This document shows, piece by piece, positions 6,611 through 13,644 of a DNA stretch of 64,000 nucleotides. Made by a program: the position numbers and the translations under genes. This DNA is from a virus, in the IMG/VR virus record IMGVR_UViG_3300022752_000019, positions 1 to 64,000 of that record; one strand, written 5' to 3'. The notes beneath the pieces were generated by a model. It saw only the letters and a program-made list of their open reading frames with translations. It was not told where the DNA came from and did not search any database. Position 1 is the first letter of the stretch. Each line of letters begins with the position of its first letter.

Positions 6611-7000
6611 ATGAGTAAGTTGTCGAGATTCGCCGACAAAGTCGCTGCGGAGTTCCAGCTCCTGGACTCCGTGGGGACGAAGATCCCCGAAGCATCCGCC
6701 CACCGGCTCGCCGCCGCCTTCCTGCGTGACGCGAGTTACGCGTGGGAGTGGCAGAGAAAAGAACGACTCACCCGGCTCCAGGAGGAACTCGAGTTCTGGG
6801 TAGGAGTATGGGCACAGGATGGGGACCACGCTGACGCCCTCCAGAGGTACGAGACCCTGCTCAAGCAGGCTCGCGGCGGGGAGACCTTCGAGGTTCTCTT
6901 CGCCCGATTGGGCGAGATCGCCCGCGAGCTCAAGGGCGAGTACCCGATTCCCGGGCAACTCGACCCGGACTCGCTGTACTGGACCGACCAGGCCGAGTAG
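6611..7000 (+). CDS. Unknown helical protein, 129 aa
   Basis: A GGAGG site precedes the ATG. The protein is predicted to be mainly helical, with a charged central segment (WEWQRKERLTRLQEELEFW) and a C-terminal P-G-Q-L-D-P-D-S-L-Y-W motif. A variant of the phage CATAA element (GGTCATAG) lies 18 nt upstream. A hairpin lies just after the stop. Confidence 0.75.
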   Translation: MSKLSRFADKVAAEFQLLDSVGTKIPEASAHRLAAAFLRDASYAWEWQRKERLTRLQEELEFWVGVWAQDGDHADALQRYETLLKQARGGETFEVLFARLGEIARELKGEYPIPGQLDPDSLYWTDQAE

Positions 7001-7007
7001 TCGGATA

Positions 7008-7035
7008 GAGAGGGCCTCCGAAAGGGGGCCCTCTC
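7008..7035 (+). other. Hairpin between genes
   Basis: The stem GAGAGGGCC / GGCCCTCTC has a short inner loop. It has no T-run, and it ends one base before the ATG of the next small membrane protein, so it could control that start. Confidence 0.5.
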
Positions 7036-7152
7036 ATGTGTCTCGGGGAATGCTCAGACAGCACTGGAATTTTCATCATTGTGGTTGTTTTAATCATCCT
7101 TCACATTCTGGGCTTTGCAGTCCAGAAGGAGATGACTCGTGGGAAAGAGTGA
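7036..7152 (+). CDS. Small single-span membrane protein, 38 aa
   Basis: ATG 7036 opens a frame encoding a short polar N-terminus, one very hydrophobic segment (GIFIIVVVLIILHILGFAV, about residues 11-29) and a charged tail (QKEMTRGKE). It overlaps the next small membrane gene by 14 nt. Size and topology fit a small phage membrane protein such as a holin-like, superinfection or antiholin peptide, but nothing identifies it. Confidence 0.5.
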   Translation: MCLGECSDSTGIFIIVVVLIILHILGFAVQKEMTRGKE

Positions 7153-7279
7153 GTCAGAAAAGTTGGCAGGCACCGTGAACGGTTGCCTACAGGCGGCCAT
7201 GTTGCTCCTCGTCCTCTTGGTCGGCGGATGCTTCATTGGCCCCTGCATGATTCCACTTCTTGCTGGAGCTGGAGGTTGA
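7139..7279 (+). CDS. Small membrane protein, 46 aa
   Basis: GTG 7139 has an AAGGAG site 8 nt upstream. After about 20 polar residues there is a hydrophobic segment with Cys (MLLLVLLVGGCFIGPCMI) and a Gly/Ala end. It overlaps the previous small membrane gene and ends 1 nt before the next start, so all three are translated together. A two-gene lysis or membrane module is possible but not shown. Confidence 0.5.
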   Translation: MGKSESEKLAGTVNGCLQAAMLLLVLLVGGCFIGPCMIPLLAGAGG

Positions 7280-7280
7280 G

Positions 7281-7811
7281 ATGGATACGTTCAAGGCCAT
7301 GGTTGCCATGGCTCCCATCGTCTGCGAAGAGACGGGGAAGCCGCACACCCACACCACCGCGGTCGAGTGGTTCGAGACGATCGTCGCGCGCGCCAAGAGC
7401 ATCTGGGAAAAGGAGAAGGAGACCGCCACCCGGTTCCCCGGGATGATCTTCTTCCTTCTCCCCGGGGACTCCGGAGAGGTCATGGGCGTCCCCGAGGCCG
7501 TGTTCCCTCCGAACATGCGACAGGACATCGTCCGGTCGCTCTCGGTGGACCTCGGTCCGTGCTTCGTGATCTACGTGGCAGAGGTCACGTTCGCTGAGGG
7601 GTCGGAGCAGGACCTCCTGGCGGTCAATGGCCGCATCCAGGACATGGAGAGCGCGCGCCGCGCGCTCTACGTCTCGGTGGACGGTGCCGGCCTGAACCGG
7701 TGTCGCCTCTACCCCTTCGAGGGGACGGCGATCTCGGAGGAGTTCAAGGAGATGACGGTTCCCGAGACCTCGCCCGTCTTCAACCTCAGCGGACAGCTGG
7801 GGCTGAACTGA
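7281..7811 (+). CDS. Unknown protein, 176 aa
   Basis: The ATG at 7281 follows GGAGG. A soluble alpha/beta protein with central segment FLLPGDSGEVMGVPEAVFPP and a helix-forming N-terminus. No family is recognised. It is the last gene before a terminator. Confidence 0.75.
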   Translation: MDTFKAMVAMAPIVCEETGKPHTHTTAVEWFETIVARAKSIWEKEKETATRFPGMIFFLLPGDSGEVMGVPEAVFPPNMRQDIVRSLSVDLGPCFVIYVAEVTFAEGSEQDLLAVNGRIQDMESARRALYVSVDGAGLNRCRLYPFEGTAISEEFKEMTVPETSPVFNLSGQLGLN

Positions 7812-7818
7812 CGGCTCA

Positions 7819-7852
7819 ACTGCCCTGTCCCTACGGGACACGGCAGTTTTTT
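7819..7852 (+). terminator. Rho-independent terminator
   Basis: A 13-bp stem with one mismatch (ACTGCCCTGTCCC / GGGACACGGCAGT) and loop TAC, followed by six T. Confidence 0.9.
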
Positions 7853-7877
7853 AAATTGTACTATTTCGATGACATAA
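7852..7877 (+). promoter_or_regulatory. Putative phage promoter (AAATTG ... GACATAA)
   Basis: AAATTG, 14 nt of spacer, then GACATAA. It lies directly after a terminator and 22 nt before the ATG at 7900. Same element as at 3645. Confidence 0.5.
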
Positions 7878-7899
7878 CCTCTTGACGGAGGTAGTATAG

Positions 7900-8205
7900 A
7901 TGGATATTCGCACCCAAAGAACGGCGAAGAATTTCATCAAGATGCGAGGGCGCGAGAACTTCAAGCTGCTTCTGGACATGTTCCATCAGCAGCTGAGCGG
8001 CGAATACATCGCCGAGAAGTTCGAAGTCTCCCGTGAACGGGTGCGCCAATGGCGCGACATTTTTGGTCGTACAGTCAAAACCTACGAATTCGTCCCCGGC
8101 CTGTACCAGCTTACTCAAGAGGAACAAGATGAACGAGAAGCATCTGGCAGCGAGAATCGAGCACTGCCTGACGATTGCGAAGATGAGCTCGTGCACGCGC
8201 CGTAA
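7900..8205 (+). CDS. Helix-turn-helix DNA-binding protein
   Basis: A 101-residue protein with a GGAGGT ribosome site. Residues about 28-52 (GEYIAEKFEVSRERVRQWRD) form a helix-turn-helix of the kind seen in sigma-4-like and terminase-small-subunit-like domains. The tail is acidic. Its 3' end overlaps the dCMP deaminase start by 77 nt in another frame. It may be a local regulator. Confidence 0.7.
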   Translation: MDIRTQRTAKNFIKMRGRENFKLLLDMFHQQLSGEYIAEKFEVSRERVRQWRDIFGRTVKTYEFVPGLYQLTQEEQDEREASGSENRALPDDCEDELVHAP

Positions 8206-8833
8206 GTTCGGCGCGGTGCTGATCAATCCCGAAAGGAACACCATCATCTCGGATGGATACAATGGTGGTCCGCGAGGCGGCGGCCGCCTCTGCGGAGGTC
8301 AGGTCTGCCTGCGCGACGGAGTTCGTGAGGAAGACCTGACCTTCAGCTACTCGCCTGGAGATCGCTATACGGCCACTGCGGTCTCGGTCGTTGTGGCTGG
8401 AGCCGAGGTCTACAGGGAGAACATCACCTGGAGTGACAGGGCTTTGGACAGCCAGGGAGGCTATGTGAGCGCCCAGGGAGGCTATGTGAGCGCCCTTGAG
8501 AGAGCGAAAAAGTACTCGGATACTCTTCTTCGTCCTCCCATCAAGTCTGGAACCGAACTCCAGATCGGCTGCCACCATGCGGAGTCCAACGCCATCGCCA
8601 ACGCCGCCGCAGATGGGCGATCAACTGCGGGTGCCTGGCTCATCGTTACGGGCGAGCCCTGCTTGATGTGCGCGAAGCTGATCCATCACGCAGGCGTCAA
8701 GAGGGTGCTCTGTGTGAAGGGAGGATACGCCGGAAGCGCCGACGGGGTGCACTACCTGCAACAGCACGGGGTGCCCGTTCAGTACGTTGACGGTCCGCAG
8801 GACCCGAGGAGCAGCAGTGTCGAACGTCCATAA
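8129..8833 (+). CDS. dCMP deaminase family protein with an insertion
   Basis: Expected to deaminate dCMP to dUMP, supplying ThyX. The zinc motifs are clear: HAE at residues 150-152 and P-C-x-x-C at 177-181. A typical N-terminus has K-x-G-A-V-L and a GYNGGPRGGG loop. Between that loop and HAE lies about 80 residues more than I expect for the family, containing C-G-G-Q-V-C and a perfect 21-bp tandem duplication. The ATG at 8129 (MNEKHLAARIEHCL) follows AAGAGGAA. A dCMP deaminase is most likely; ComE-type deaminases are similar. Confidence 0.85.
   Translation: MNEKHLAARIEHCLTIAKMSSCTRRKFGAVLINPERNTIISDGYNGGPRGGGRLCGGQVCLRDGVREEDLTFSYSPGDRYTATAVSVVVAGAEVYRENITWSDRALDSQGGYVSAQGGYVSALERAKKYSDTLLRPPIKSGTELQIGCHHAESNAIANAAADGRSTAGAWLIVTGEPCLMCAKLIHHAGVKRVLCVKGGYAGSADGVHYLQQHGVPVQYVDGPQDPRSSSVERP
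8453..8494 (+). repeat. Perfect 21-bp tandem duplication in the deaminase gene
   Basis: Two identical 21-bp units in a row encode QGGYVSA twice. The frame is kept. The duplication is very recent or selectively neutral, and lies in the insertion between the substrate loop and the zinc site. Confidence 0.9.
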
Positions 8834-9043
8834 TCCCTCCCACTATGGAGGGGCGAACAATCCATACGAGACCATCAAGGTCATTCGGGCGTGGGATCTG
8901 GCTTCTGCCTGGGCAACGCGGTGAAGTACATCAGCCGGGCCGGAAAGAAGGACCCAGAGAAGCTCATTGAGGATTTGGAGAAGGCCGTGTGGTACCTCCA
9001 GGAGGCCATCCGTCAGGCCAAGAGCGGAGTCAAGCCATGCTGA
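8817..9043 (+). pseudogene. DUF3310 protein gene with a -1 frameshift
   Basis: GTG 8817 (AGGAG upstream) opens a frame with N-P-S-H-Y-G-G and Y-E-T-I-K-V-I-R-A-W, the start of the phage DUF3310 family. The frame then goes wrong near 8900 and stops early. From 8903 the next frame continues exactly as the family does: FCLGNAVKYISRAGKKD, then a helix to TGA at 9041-9043. Adding one G at the GG of 8900-8901 would restore W-D-L-G-F-C-L-G-N-A-V-K-Y-I. It is a broken gene, a programmed shift or a sequencing error. It overlaps the deaminase 3' end and the thyX start. Confidence 0.8.
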
Positions 9044-9909
9044 GAGATCAACTCCTCGAAGAGTTCGGCTACAAGAATCGCTTCCCGGTTCTCGATCACG
9101 GACATGTGTTCGTGGTCGATGTCATGGGAGACGACGAGACGGTAGAGCGCGCGGCGCGCGTCTCGTACCAGAAGGGAACTCGTGCCAAGAGGGACACCGA
9201 GCACCTCATTCGCTACCTGATGAAGCATCGGCACACCACCCCATTCGAGCAGTGTGTCATCACGCTCGACATGAAGATGCCAATCTTCGTCGCAAGGCAG
9301 TTCGTTCGGCACCGGACGCAGAGCATCAACGAAATCTCGGGGCGCTACTCCGAGCTGCCCGAAGAGTTCTACGTCCCCGAGCCTCGCAACCTCTGCTACC
9401 AGAGCAAGAAGAACAAGCAGGGAAGGGCGGAGGCATACCCGCCCGAAGAGGCCGACGCTCTGCTGCTTCAGATGACCGACGAGTCGCAGGAGTCTTTCCG
9501 CACGTACAAGCAGTTCCTCGATGCCGACATGGCCCGCGAGACTGCGCGGATTCAGCTGCCGCTGTCGACGTACACGCAGTGGCAGACGACGATGAGCCTG
9601 CACAACCTGTTTCACTTCCTCAAGTTGAGGCTGGATCCACATGCCCAGTGGGAAGCGAGGCAGTACGCGAATGCGATCTTCAAGATCGTGATGGCGTGGG
9701 TACCGCTGTCGGCGCAAGCATGGGTCGAGTATCAGTACGGAGCACACACATTCAGCCTGACGGAAGTGCAGGCATTGCGTGAGTTGGTGAAGAGAGTGGA
9801 CGAGGATGACTTTCGCCACGCTCTCAGCGGACTCGACATGAGCGATCGTGAGATTCGCAGTTTCCTCGAGGTCCTCGGAGTACCGCATGTTCGTCATCGT
9901 TCTGAATGA
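9037..9909 (+). CDS. thyX: Flavin-dependent thymidylate synthase
   Basis: Converts dUMP to dTMP using methylene-tetrahydrofolate and FAD. The ThyX signature RHRTQSINEISGRYS lies at about residues 91-105, preceded by H-R-H-T-T-P-F-E-Q. Length (290) is normal for the family. ATG 9037 was chosen because it gives a standard N-terminus and overlaps the DUF3310 end. Together with dUTPase and dCMP deaminase it completes a dTTP supply route. Confidence 0.95.
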   Translation: MLRDQLLEEFGYKNRFPVLDHGHVFVVDVMGDDETVERAARVSYQKGTRAKRDTEHLIRYLMKHRHTTPFEQCVITLDMKMPIFVARQFVRHRTQSINEISGRYSELPEEFYVPEPRNLCYQSKKNKQGRAEAYPPEEADALLLQMTDESQESFRTYKQFLDADMARETARIQLPLSTYTQWQTTMSLHNLFHFLKLRLDPHAQWEARQYANAIFKIVMAWVPLSAQAWVEYQYGAHTFSLTEVQALRELVKRVDEDDFRHALSGLDMSDREIRSFLEVLGVPHVRHRSE

Positions 9910-10102
9910 TGGAGAGACGTTCTCGGAACTCTCCGGAACTCGGATCATCGAGGTTCCCGAGGATGTTCACAGGGAAGACCTCGACGAGTGGGTCAAGGAC
10001 GCCTACGAGATGGGGCAGGGTGTGCCTTTGGGAGAGACCGCCGTCAAAAAGGCGATGGACCTGGAAACTCTCATCAAAAAGGCGCTGGAGAAGAAGTCAT
10101 AA
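9887..10102 (+). CDS. Unknown small protein, 71 aa
   Basis: ATG 9887 lies inside the 3' end of thyX (23-nt overlap). A strand-rich start (MFVIVLNDGETFSEL) is followed by two charged helices ending KKALEKKS. No family is recognised. Translational coupling to thyX is likely. Confidence 0.7.
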   Translation: MFVIVLNDGETFSELSGTRIIEVPEDVHREDLDEWVKDAYEMGQGVPLGETAVKKAMDLETLIKKALEKKS

Positions 10103-10129
10103 GCCCGATGGACAGCAATAGGAGATTGA

Positions 10130-10603
10130 ATGTCCGACAAACTTGAACTGGCGGTAATCGAGGAACGTCAACTGGCGGTGGTCAAGCACAATGCCTCGAC
10201 CATCTTCGCGGCGCTGTTGGCGGCGGATGTACCGGCTGCCACGGTCGTCTTCTACGGAGGAGGGGACAGCGGAAGCACGGAGTTCGATGGCCCCTCGTCT
10301 ATGCCGGAGGCTGTGCTGGAGTCGCTGCACCAGATGCAGTCCCTTCATCGACACTGGGGCCCATTGGAAGAGGGCGGATTCGGATACGTCGGAACGTCGG
10401 TGATCGAGAGAGATTGCACCCTGCGACAGCTGCTGTGCGACATGGCAGCTCAGGTCGTGTACGCAAAATTCGGAAATTGGTATGACGGAGACATCCGAAC
10501 CCATGGACAGGTGAGATTTGATGCGGTCGAGCGCACGATTGTCACTGATATGACTTCGTACGAACCGAAAGATATGACTTTTTCCATCGAGGTGGCCAAA
10601 TGA
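10130..10603 (+). CDS. DUF6878-like protein
   Basis: A 157-residue protein. The segment VVFYGGGDSGSTEFDG (about residues 41-56) and the later W-Y-D-G-D-I-R-T-H-G-Q-V-R-F-D stretch follow the order I recall for DUF6878 (Y-x-G-x-G-D-S-G, then W-x-N-x-x-G). The role of that family is unknown. Its stop overlaps the next start (ATGA). The assignment is from memory. Confidence 0.55.
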   Translation: MSDKLELAVIEERQLAVVKHNASTIFAALLAADVPAATVVFYGGGDSGSTEFDGPSSMPEAVLESLHQMQSLHRHWGPLEEGGFGYVGTSVIERDCTLRQLLCDMAAQVVYAKFGNWYDGDIRTHGQVRFDAVERTIVTDMTSYEPKDMTFSIEVAK

Positions 10604-11100
10604 ACAGCGTTGACCTTCTGAAGAAGTTCATGGAATCGCGCGAAGAAACCCTGGGCGCCGTCCTGGATTGCCTGAAGGAGCGGCTGTCCACCCCGGGGTC
10701 GACACTGGTCTACCGGGGCTACACGCCGTCCTTCAACGATGGCGACCCGTGCACGCACGGATGGTCCTACTTCGGATTCGGACCGGGGTGGCACGACGAC
10801 GGCACGCACTTCGTCACGGACGACGGTGTCGTCCTTGACGCCTACATCGACAGCGACGAGCTCGAAAGGATGGGGATCGCCGTGCCGGAAGAGCGCGTCC
10901 CTCTTCACGAGCAGGACAGCGCGCTCCTCAGCCTGGTTCAAATCTTCTGGGACGACATCGCCGATGCTGTGCCGAGCGCCAAGATCCGCTGGGCAAGTGA
11001 CTCCCCGCGGCAATTCGACGTCACGAACTGCGAGGGGAAGTTCTACGTGAACACGAAGGGCGACCTCTGCGTGACCCAAAAAGATTACTGCTGCGACTGA
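10600..11100 (+). CDS. Unknown protein, 166 aa
   Basis: Starts at an ATGA overlap with the previous gene and has a similar plan: helix, then Y-R-G-Y-T-P, a middle with H-G-W-S-Y-F-G-F-G-P-G-W-H-D-D-G, and a C-terminal N-x-E-G-K-F-Y-V segment. It may be a distant paralogue of the DUF6878-like protein. Ends with a Cys pair (YCCD). Confidence 0.7.
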   Translation: MNSVDLLKKFMESREETLGAVLDCLKERLSTPGSTLVYRGYTPSFNDGDPCTHGWSYFGFGPGWHDDGTHFVTDDGVVLDAYIDSDELERMGIAVPEERVPLHEQDSALLSLVQIFWDDIADAVPSAKIRWASDSPRQFDVTNCEGKFYVNTKGDLCVTQKDYCCD

Positions 11101-11531
11101 TGGTACCCGCCCAGCTCTTCCAGGCTCACCCGAGCCTGGAAGGGCTGCCCATCGGGCAGCTCAAGTACGCAAGCCTGGAGTACGCAACCGACAGCCTGAC
11201 ACCACTGAAGGAGCTGATCCTTCGGATGGCGGCAGGCATCCGCGAACCCAGGGTCTCCTATACCTTCCGACACCTTGCGCCCGGTGGGTGCTTCGGGCAC
11301 GGCCGCTGGCACAAAGACGGCCGGGAGCAGCCCGAAGAGGTCCACAGGTTGCTAACGATCGGCGGCTGCCCGACAGAAGGGCAGGGAGGCTTCATTCTTC
11401 ACGCCGGAACGGTGTGGGAGTACAGCGGCGCGTATCTACATCGCGCAGTCCCCTCAACAATGGGAGGGCCTCGGCTGATGCTGAGGATCAGCCAGACCGA
11501 GATGCACTACCGAAACTTCTGGAACACATGA
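11100..11531 (+). CDS. Possible 2OG-Fe(II) dioxygenase-like protein
   Basis: A 143-residue protein; its ATG overlaps the previous TGA. It has H-K-D (about residue 72), a G-T-V-W-E-Y-S-G strand, a distal His in L-H-R-A-V-P (about 118) and an Arg in R-L-M-L-R-I-S. This H-x-D ... H ... R order fits the double-stranded beta-helix dioxygenases, but the protein is short for that fold. A cupin-like protein is the alternative. Confidence 0.4.
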   Translation: MVPAQLFQAHPSLEGLPIGQLKYASLEYATDSLTPLKELILRMAAGIREPRVSYTFRHLAPGGCFGHGRWHKDGREQPEEVHRLLTIGGCPTEGQGGFILHAGTVWEYSGAYLHRAVPSTMGGPRLMLRISQTEMHYRNFWNT

Positions 11532-12331
11532 TGGACATTCAGTGGACGGTTCCAATCTCCGGCTCGACGGCAAGTAACGGCGTTGGGAAGGTCATGATCG
11601 ACGGGGAGTCGCATACCGTACGGTTCCACTCTGCCGCAGGGCGGTGGCAGATGACGGTTCACGACCTGAGCGGCGAAATGAGGTGGATCTGGAAGGGATC
11701 CAACGATTACGCGTGGAGCGTGCAGGATCCCGAGGCGTCGGATCTCTGCAACACACTGCTCGAGATGCCTCGGTCCAAGTGGATCCCGCCGGTTGACTAC
11801 CATTCTATGATTCACATTGTGATGCCGCTCCGGCTCCAGGTGTGCCGGGACAGAGCGCCTCAGTCACGCGGTCCTGAGTTGACGGACGGCGGACCGGACT
11901 GGGATCTCCGCATGTCCCATCGACAGCTTCGACTCCTGGCCGAGGCACTCGAGTTCTACGAGCGTACGGTGGGGCTCGGACAGCTTGAGGAGTTCGCATG
12001 GGCCCTCACCATGCGGGAAAACTCTCGGTACGATCCCGATAAGCAGCGGGACGTGGAGAATCTCCTTGTCCTGCTCAAGAAGCGAGTCTTCGATTTGGAT
12101 CGAAACCAGAGCTTCGGGATCTACAGTGCGGAGGTCCCGGAGAAGTTCCGCGTTGTCTACGACATGTTCAAGGTGGCGCGGAAGCGACTGGCAGAGACTG
12201 AGATCGCCAGGCTCAGGATGAACGGAGACAACAAAGGGGCCGAGCGAGTTGCGATGACTGTCTGGAACGACGAAGTCTACGCGTCCTCGTCAGAACAGCC
12301 CCTCATCACGGTCAAGAAGGAAGACCTGTGA
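11528..12331 (+). CDS. Unknown protein, 267 aa
   Basis: ATG 11528 overlaps the previous stop (ATGA). The N-terminal half is strand-rich (TVPISGSTASNGVGKVMIDG). The C-terminal half is helical and charged. No family is recognised. It is the last gene before a strong terminator. Confidence 0.75.
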   Translation: MMDIQWTVPISGSTASNGVGKVMIDGESHTVRFHSAAGRWQMTVHDLSGEMRWIWKGSNDYAWSVQDPEASDLCNTLLEMPRSKWIPPVDYHSMIHIVMPLRLQVCRDRAPQSRGPELTDGGPDWDLRMSHRQLRLLAEALEFYERTVGLGQLEEFAWALTMRENSRYDPDKQRDVENLLVLLKKRVFDLDRNQSFGIYSAEVPEKFRVVYDMFKVARKRLAETEIARLRMNGDNKGAERVAMTVWNDEVYASSSEQPLITVKKEDL

Positions 12332-12334
12332 TGT

Positions 12335-12369
12335 GACGGTCCCCAGGAGTTCCTGGGGACCGTCTTTTT
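12335..12369 (+). terminator. Rho-independent terminator
   Basis: A 14-bp perfect stem GACGGTCCCCAGGA with a 2-nt loop, followed by TTTTT on the plus strand. Confidence 0.92.
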
Positions 12370-12372
12370 AGC

Positions 12373-12645
12373 TCAAGAACGAGCCTTCTTCCACAGCTTC
12401 CGGCCCAGGAAACCCGAGAGCAGCAGCGCGCCGAGAATGAGGAAGCCGGTGAGCAGGTCGCCCCCAGCCAGCGTCGAGACGGCCTCGGCCTTCTCGTCGG
12501 TCAGCGCGACTTCCTGCGCAGCTTCAGGGGCAGGGGCCGCCTCGGCGGGAGCAGCAGGAGCAGGGGCTTCTGCGGCAGGCGCAGGCTCGACAGCCGGAGC
12601 GGGGGCGGGAGGAGTAGACTCAGGAGCGGGTGTTGCTTGGTCCAT
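12373..12645 (-). CDS. Pro/Ala-rich membrane-anchored protein
   Basis: A 90-residue protein, alone on the minus strand in this stretch. Residues 1-46 are a Pro/Ala/Glu-rich extended region. Residues about 64-80 are a transmembrane segment (LTGFLILGALLLSGFLG), and the end is basic (RKLWKKARS), giving a C-terminal tail anchor. CGGAG lies before the ATG. A spanin or a TonB-like linker protein are possibilities; no family is recognised. Confidence 0.65.
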   Translation of the reverse strand: MDQATPAPESTPPAPAPAVEPAPAAEAPAPAAPAEAAPAPEAAQEVALTDEKAEAVSTLAGGDLLTGFLILGALLLSGFLGRKLWKKARS

Positions 12646-12674
12646 GGAGGTCTCCGTGGGAGGTTGGTGGTCTC

Positions 12675-12699
12675 AAATTACCTTACTTTTGCGACATAA
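12675..12699 (+). promoter_or_regulatory. Putative phage promoter (AAATTA ... GACATAA)
   Basis: AAATTA, 14 nt (with TTTTGCGA at its end), then CATAA, 25 nt before the ATG at 12725. The best match to the element at 3645. Confidence 0.55.
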
Positions 12700-12724
12700 G
12701 GTTCTATGTGGGAGGGAAGATAGC

Positions 12725-13192
12725 ATGCAGACGGAGTTGGTGCGAATCCTCGAAAAGCTCATGGATCTTCAGAAGGAGATCCTTTCTCTCATGGCAAGCC
12801 CGAAGACGGATGACATCGAAGAGAAAGATGTGAAGACGGAAAGTGTGGTCCCTCTTCGTCCCAAGCCGGGTTCGCGCCTCATTTGGCGAGATCACCATGA
12901 CTCGGAATGGGGCCGAAAGGTGCGCGCGATCATTGGACTCTCTGAGTACGGCGCTGACTTCCATCCTGCCATCGGGATCGCCTACCTCAAGACCGAGTTC
13001 ACGCGCGAAGTCGCGTGGGCCTCGGCTCAGCGCGCGTGGCGACAGCTGCGTGCGGAGAACCGAGTGCCCTCCGTGCCGTACAACTGCCTGCGCAAGGCAC
13101 ACACGAAGGACTGGTACATCTGGGTCTACGACCCGGAGATGAGCAAGAAGAAGTGGGTGAGCGAGAGGATTCAGCAGAGGAAGGAGGAGTGA
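12725..13192 (+). CDS. Unknown protein, 155 aa
   Basis: Starts with a leucine-rich amphipathic helix (TELVRILEKLMDLQKEILSL), followed by a flexible acidic linker and a basic, Trp-rich C-terminal domain (RDHHDSEWGRKVRAI, AQRAWRQLRAENRV). It could bind nucleic acid. No family is recognised. The 3' end overlaps the next gene by 1 nt. Confidence 0.7.
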   Translation: MQTELVRILEKLMDLQKEILSLMASPKTDDIEEKDVKTESVVPLRPKPGSRLIWRDHHDSEWGRKVRAIIGLSEYGADFHPAIGIAYLKTEFTREVAWASAQRAWRQLRAENRVPSVPYNCLRKAHTKDWYIWVYDPEMSKKKWVSERIQQRKEE

Positions 13193-13644
13193 TGGGAACG
13201 TACACGGCACTGCGGTTCAAGGCCAAGCTCACCCCTGAAGCAACGAAGGCGATTCGCTCTGCGAATGGGCATCGCAGCCAACTACACAAAGACTTCTGGG
13301 ACGTCGTGACGGATCACCTCGACAACATCAGCCCAGACTTCCTTGCTTATGGAAGAAGGAACTTCATTCCGCGTGGCGCAGTCTTTGGGTTTGGCGACTG
13401 GGGAGAGCAGAGGTCCTGGGTGTCGAAGGATGGCATCTGGGAGGTGGTGTGTAGTGCAAAGGACGTGGGGCACCATCCGGTGTCCATGATGGAACTGTTT
13501 GTCAACGATGTGCTGCCCGATCTCATCGCGGAAGATTGCCGCGCAGAGATCTGGTGCGAAGAATGGGATTCACCCAAAATATACGAGGTTGTACCCACAT
13601 GCGTCATCCCGAAATCATGCTCGGAGCCTCCGGAGCAAGAGTAG
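13192..13644 (+). CDS. Unknown protein, 150 aa
   Basis: ATG 13192 follows AAGGAGGAG. A single soluble domain with W-E-V-V-C-S-A-K and E-D-C-R-A-E-I-W-C-E-E-W-D segments; the overall pattern suggests a small beta-sandwich. No family is recognised. Its 3' end overlaps the next gene by 46 nt. Confidence 0.7.
   Translation: MGTYTALRFKAKLTPEATKAIRSANGHRSQLHKDFWDVVTDHLDNISPDFLAYGRRNFIPRGAVFGFGDWGEQRSWVSKDGIWEVVCSAKDVGHHPVSMMELFVNDVLPDLIAEDCRAEIWCEEWDSPKIYEVVPTCVIPKSCSEPPEQE

Noticed and set aside
10090-10102. GTCATAA near 10096 as another phage promoter
   Set aside because: It is the Ser-stop end of the upstream gene without the upstream A/T hexamer. The similar site at 47641 is kept only as a weak candidate.
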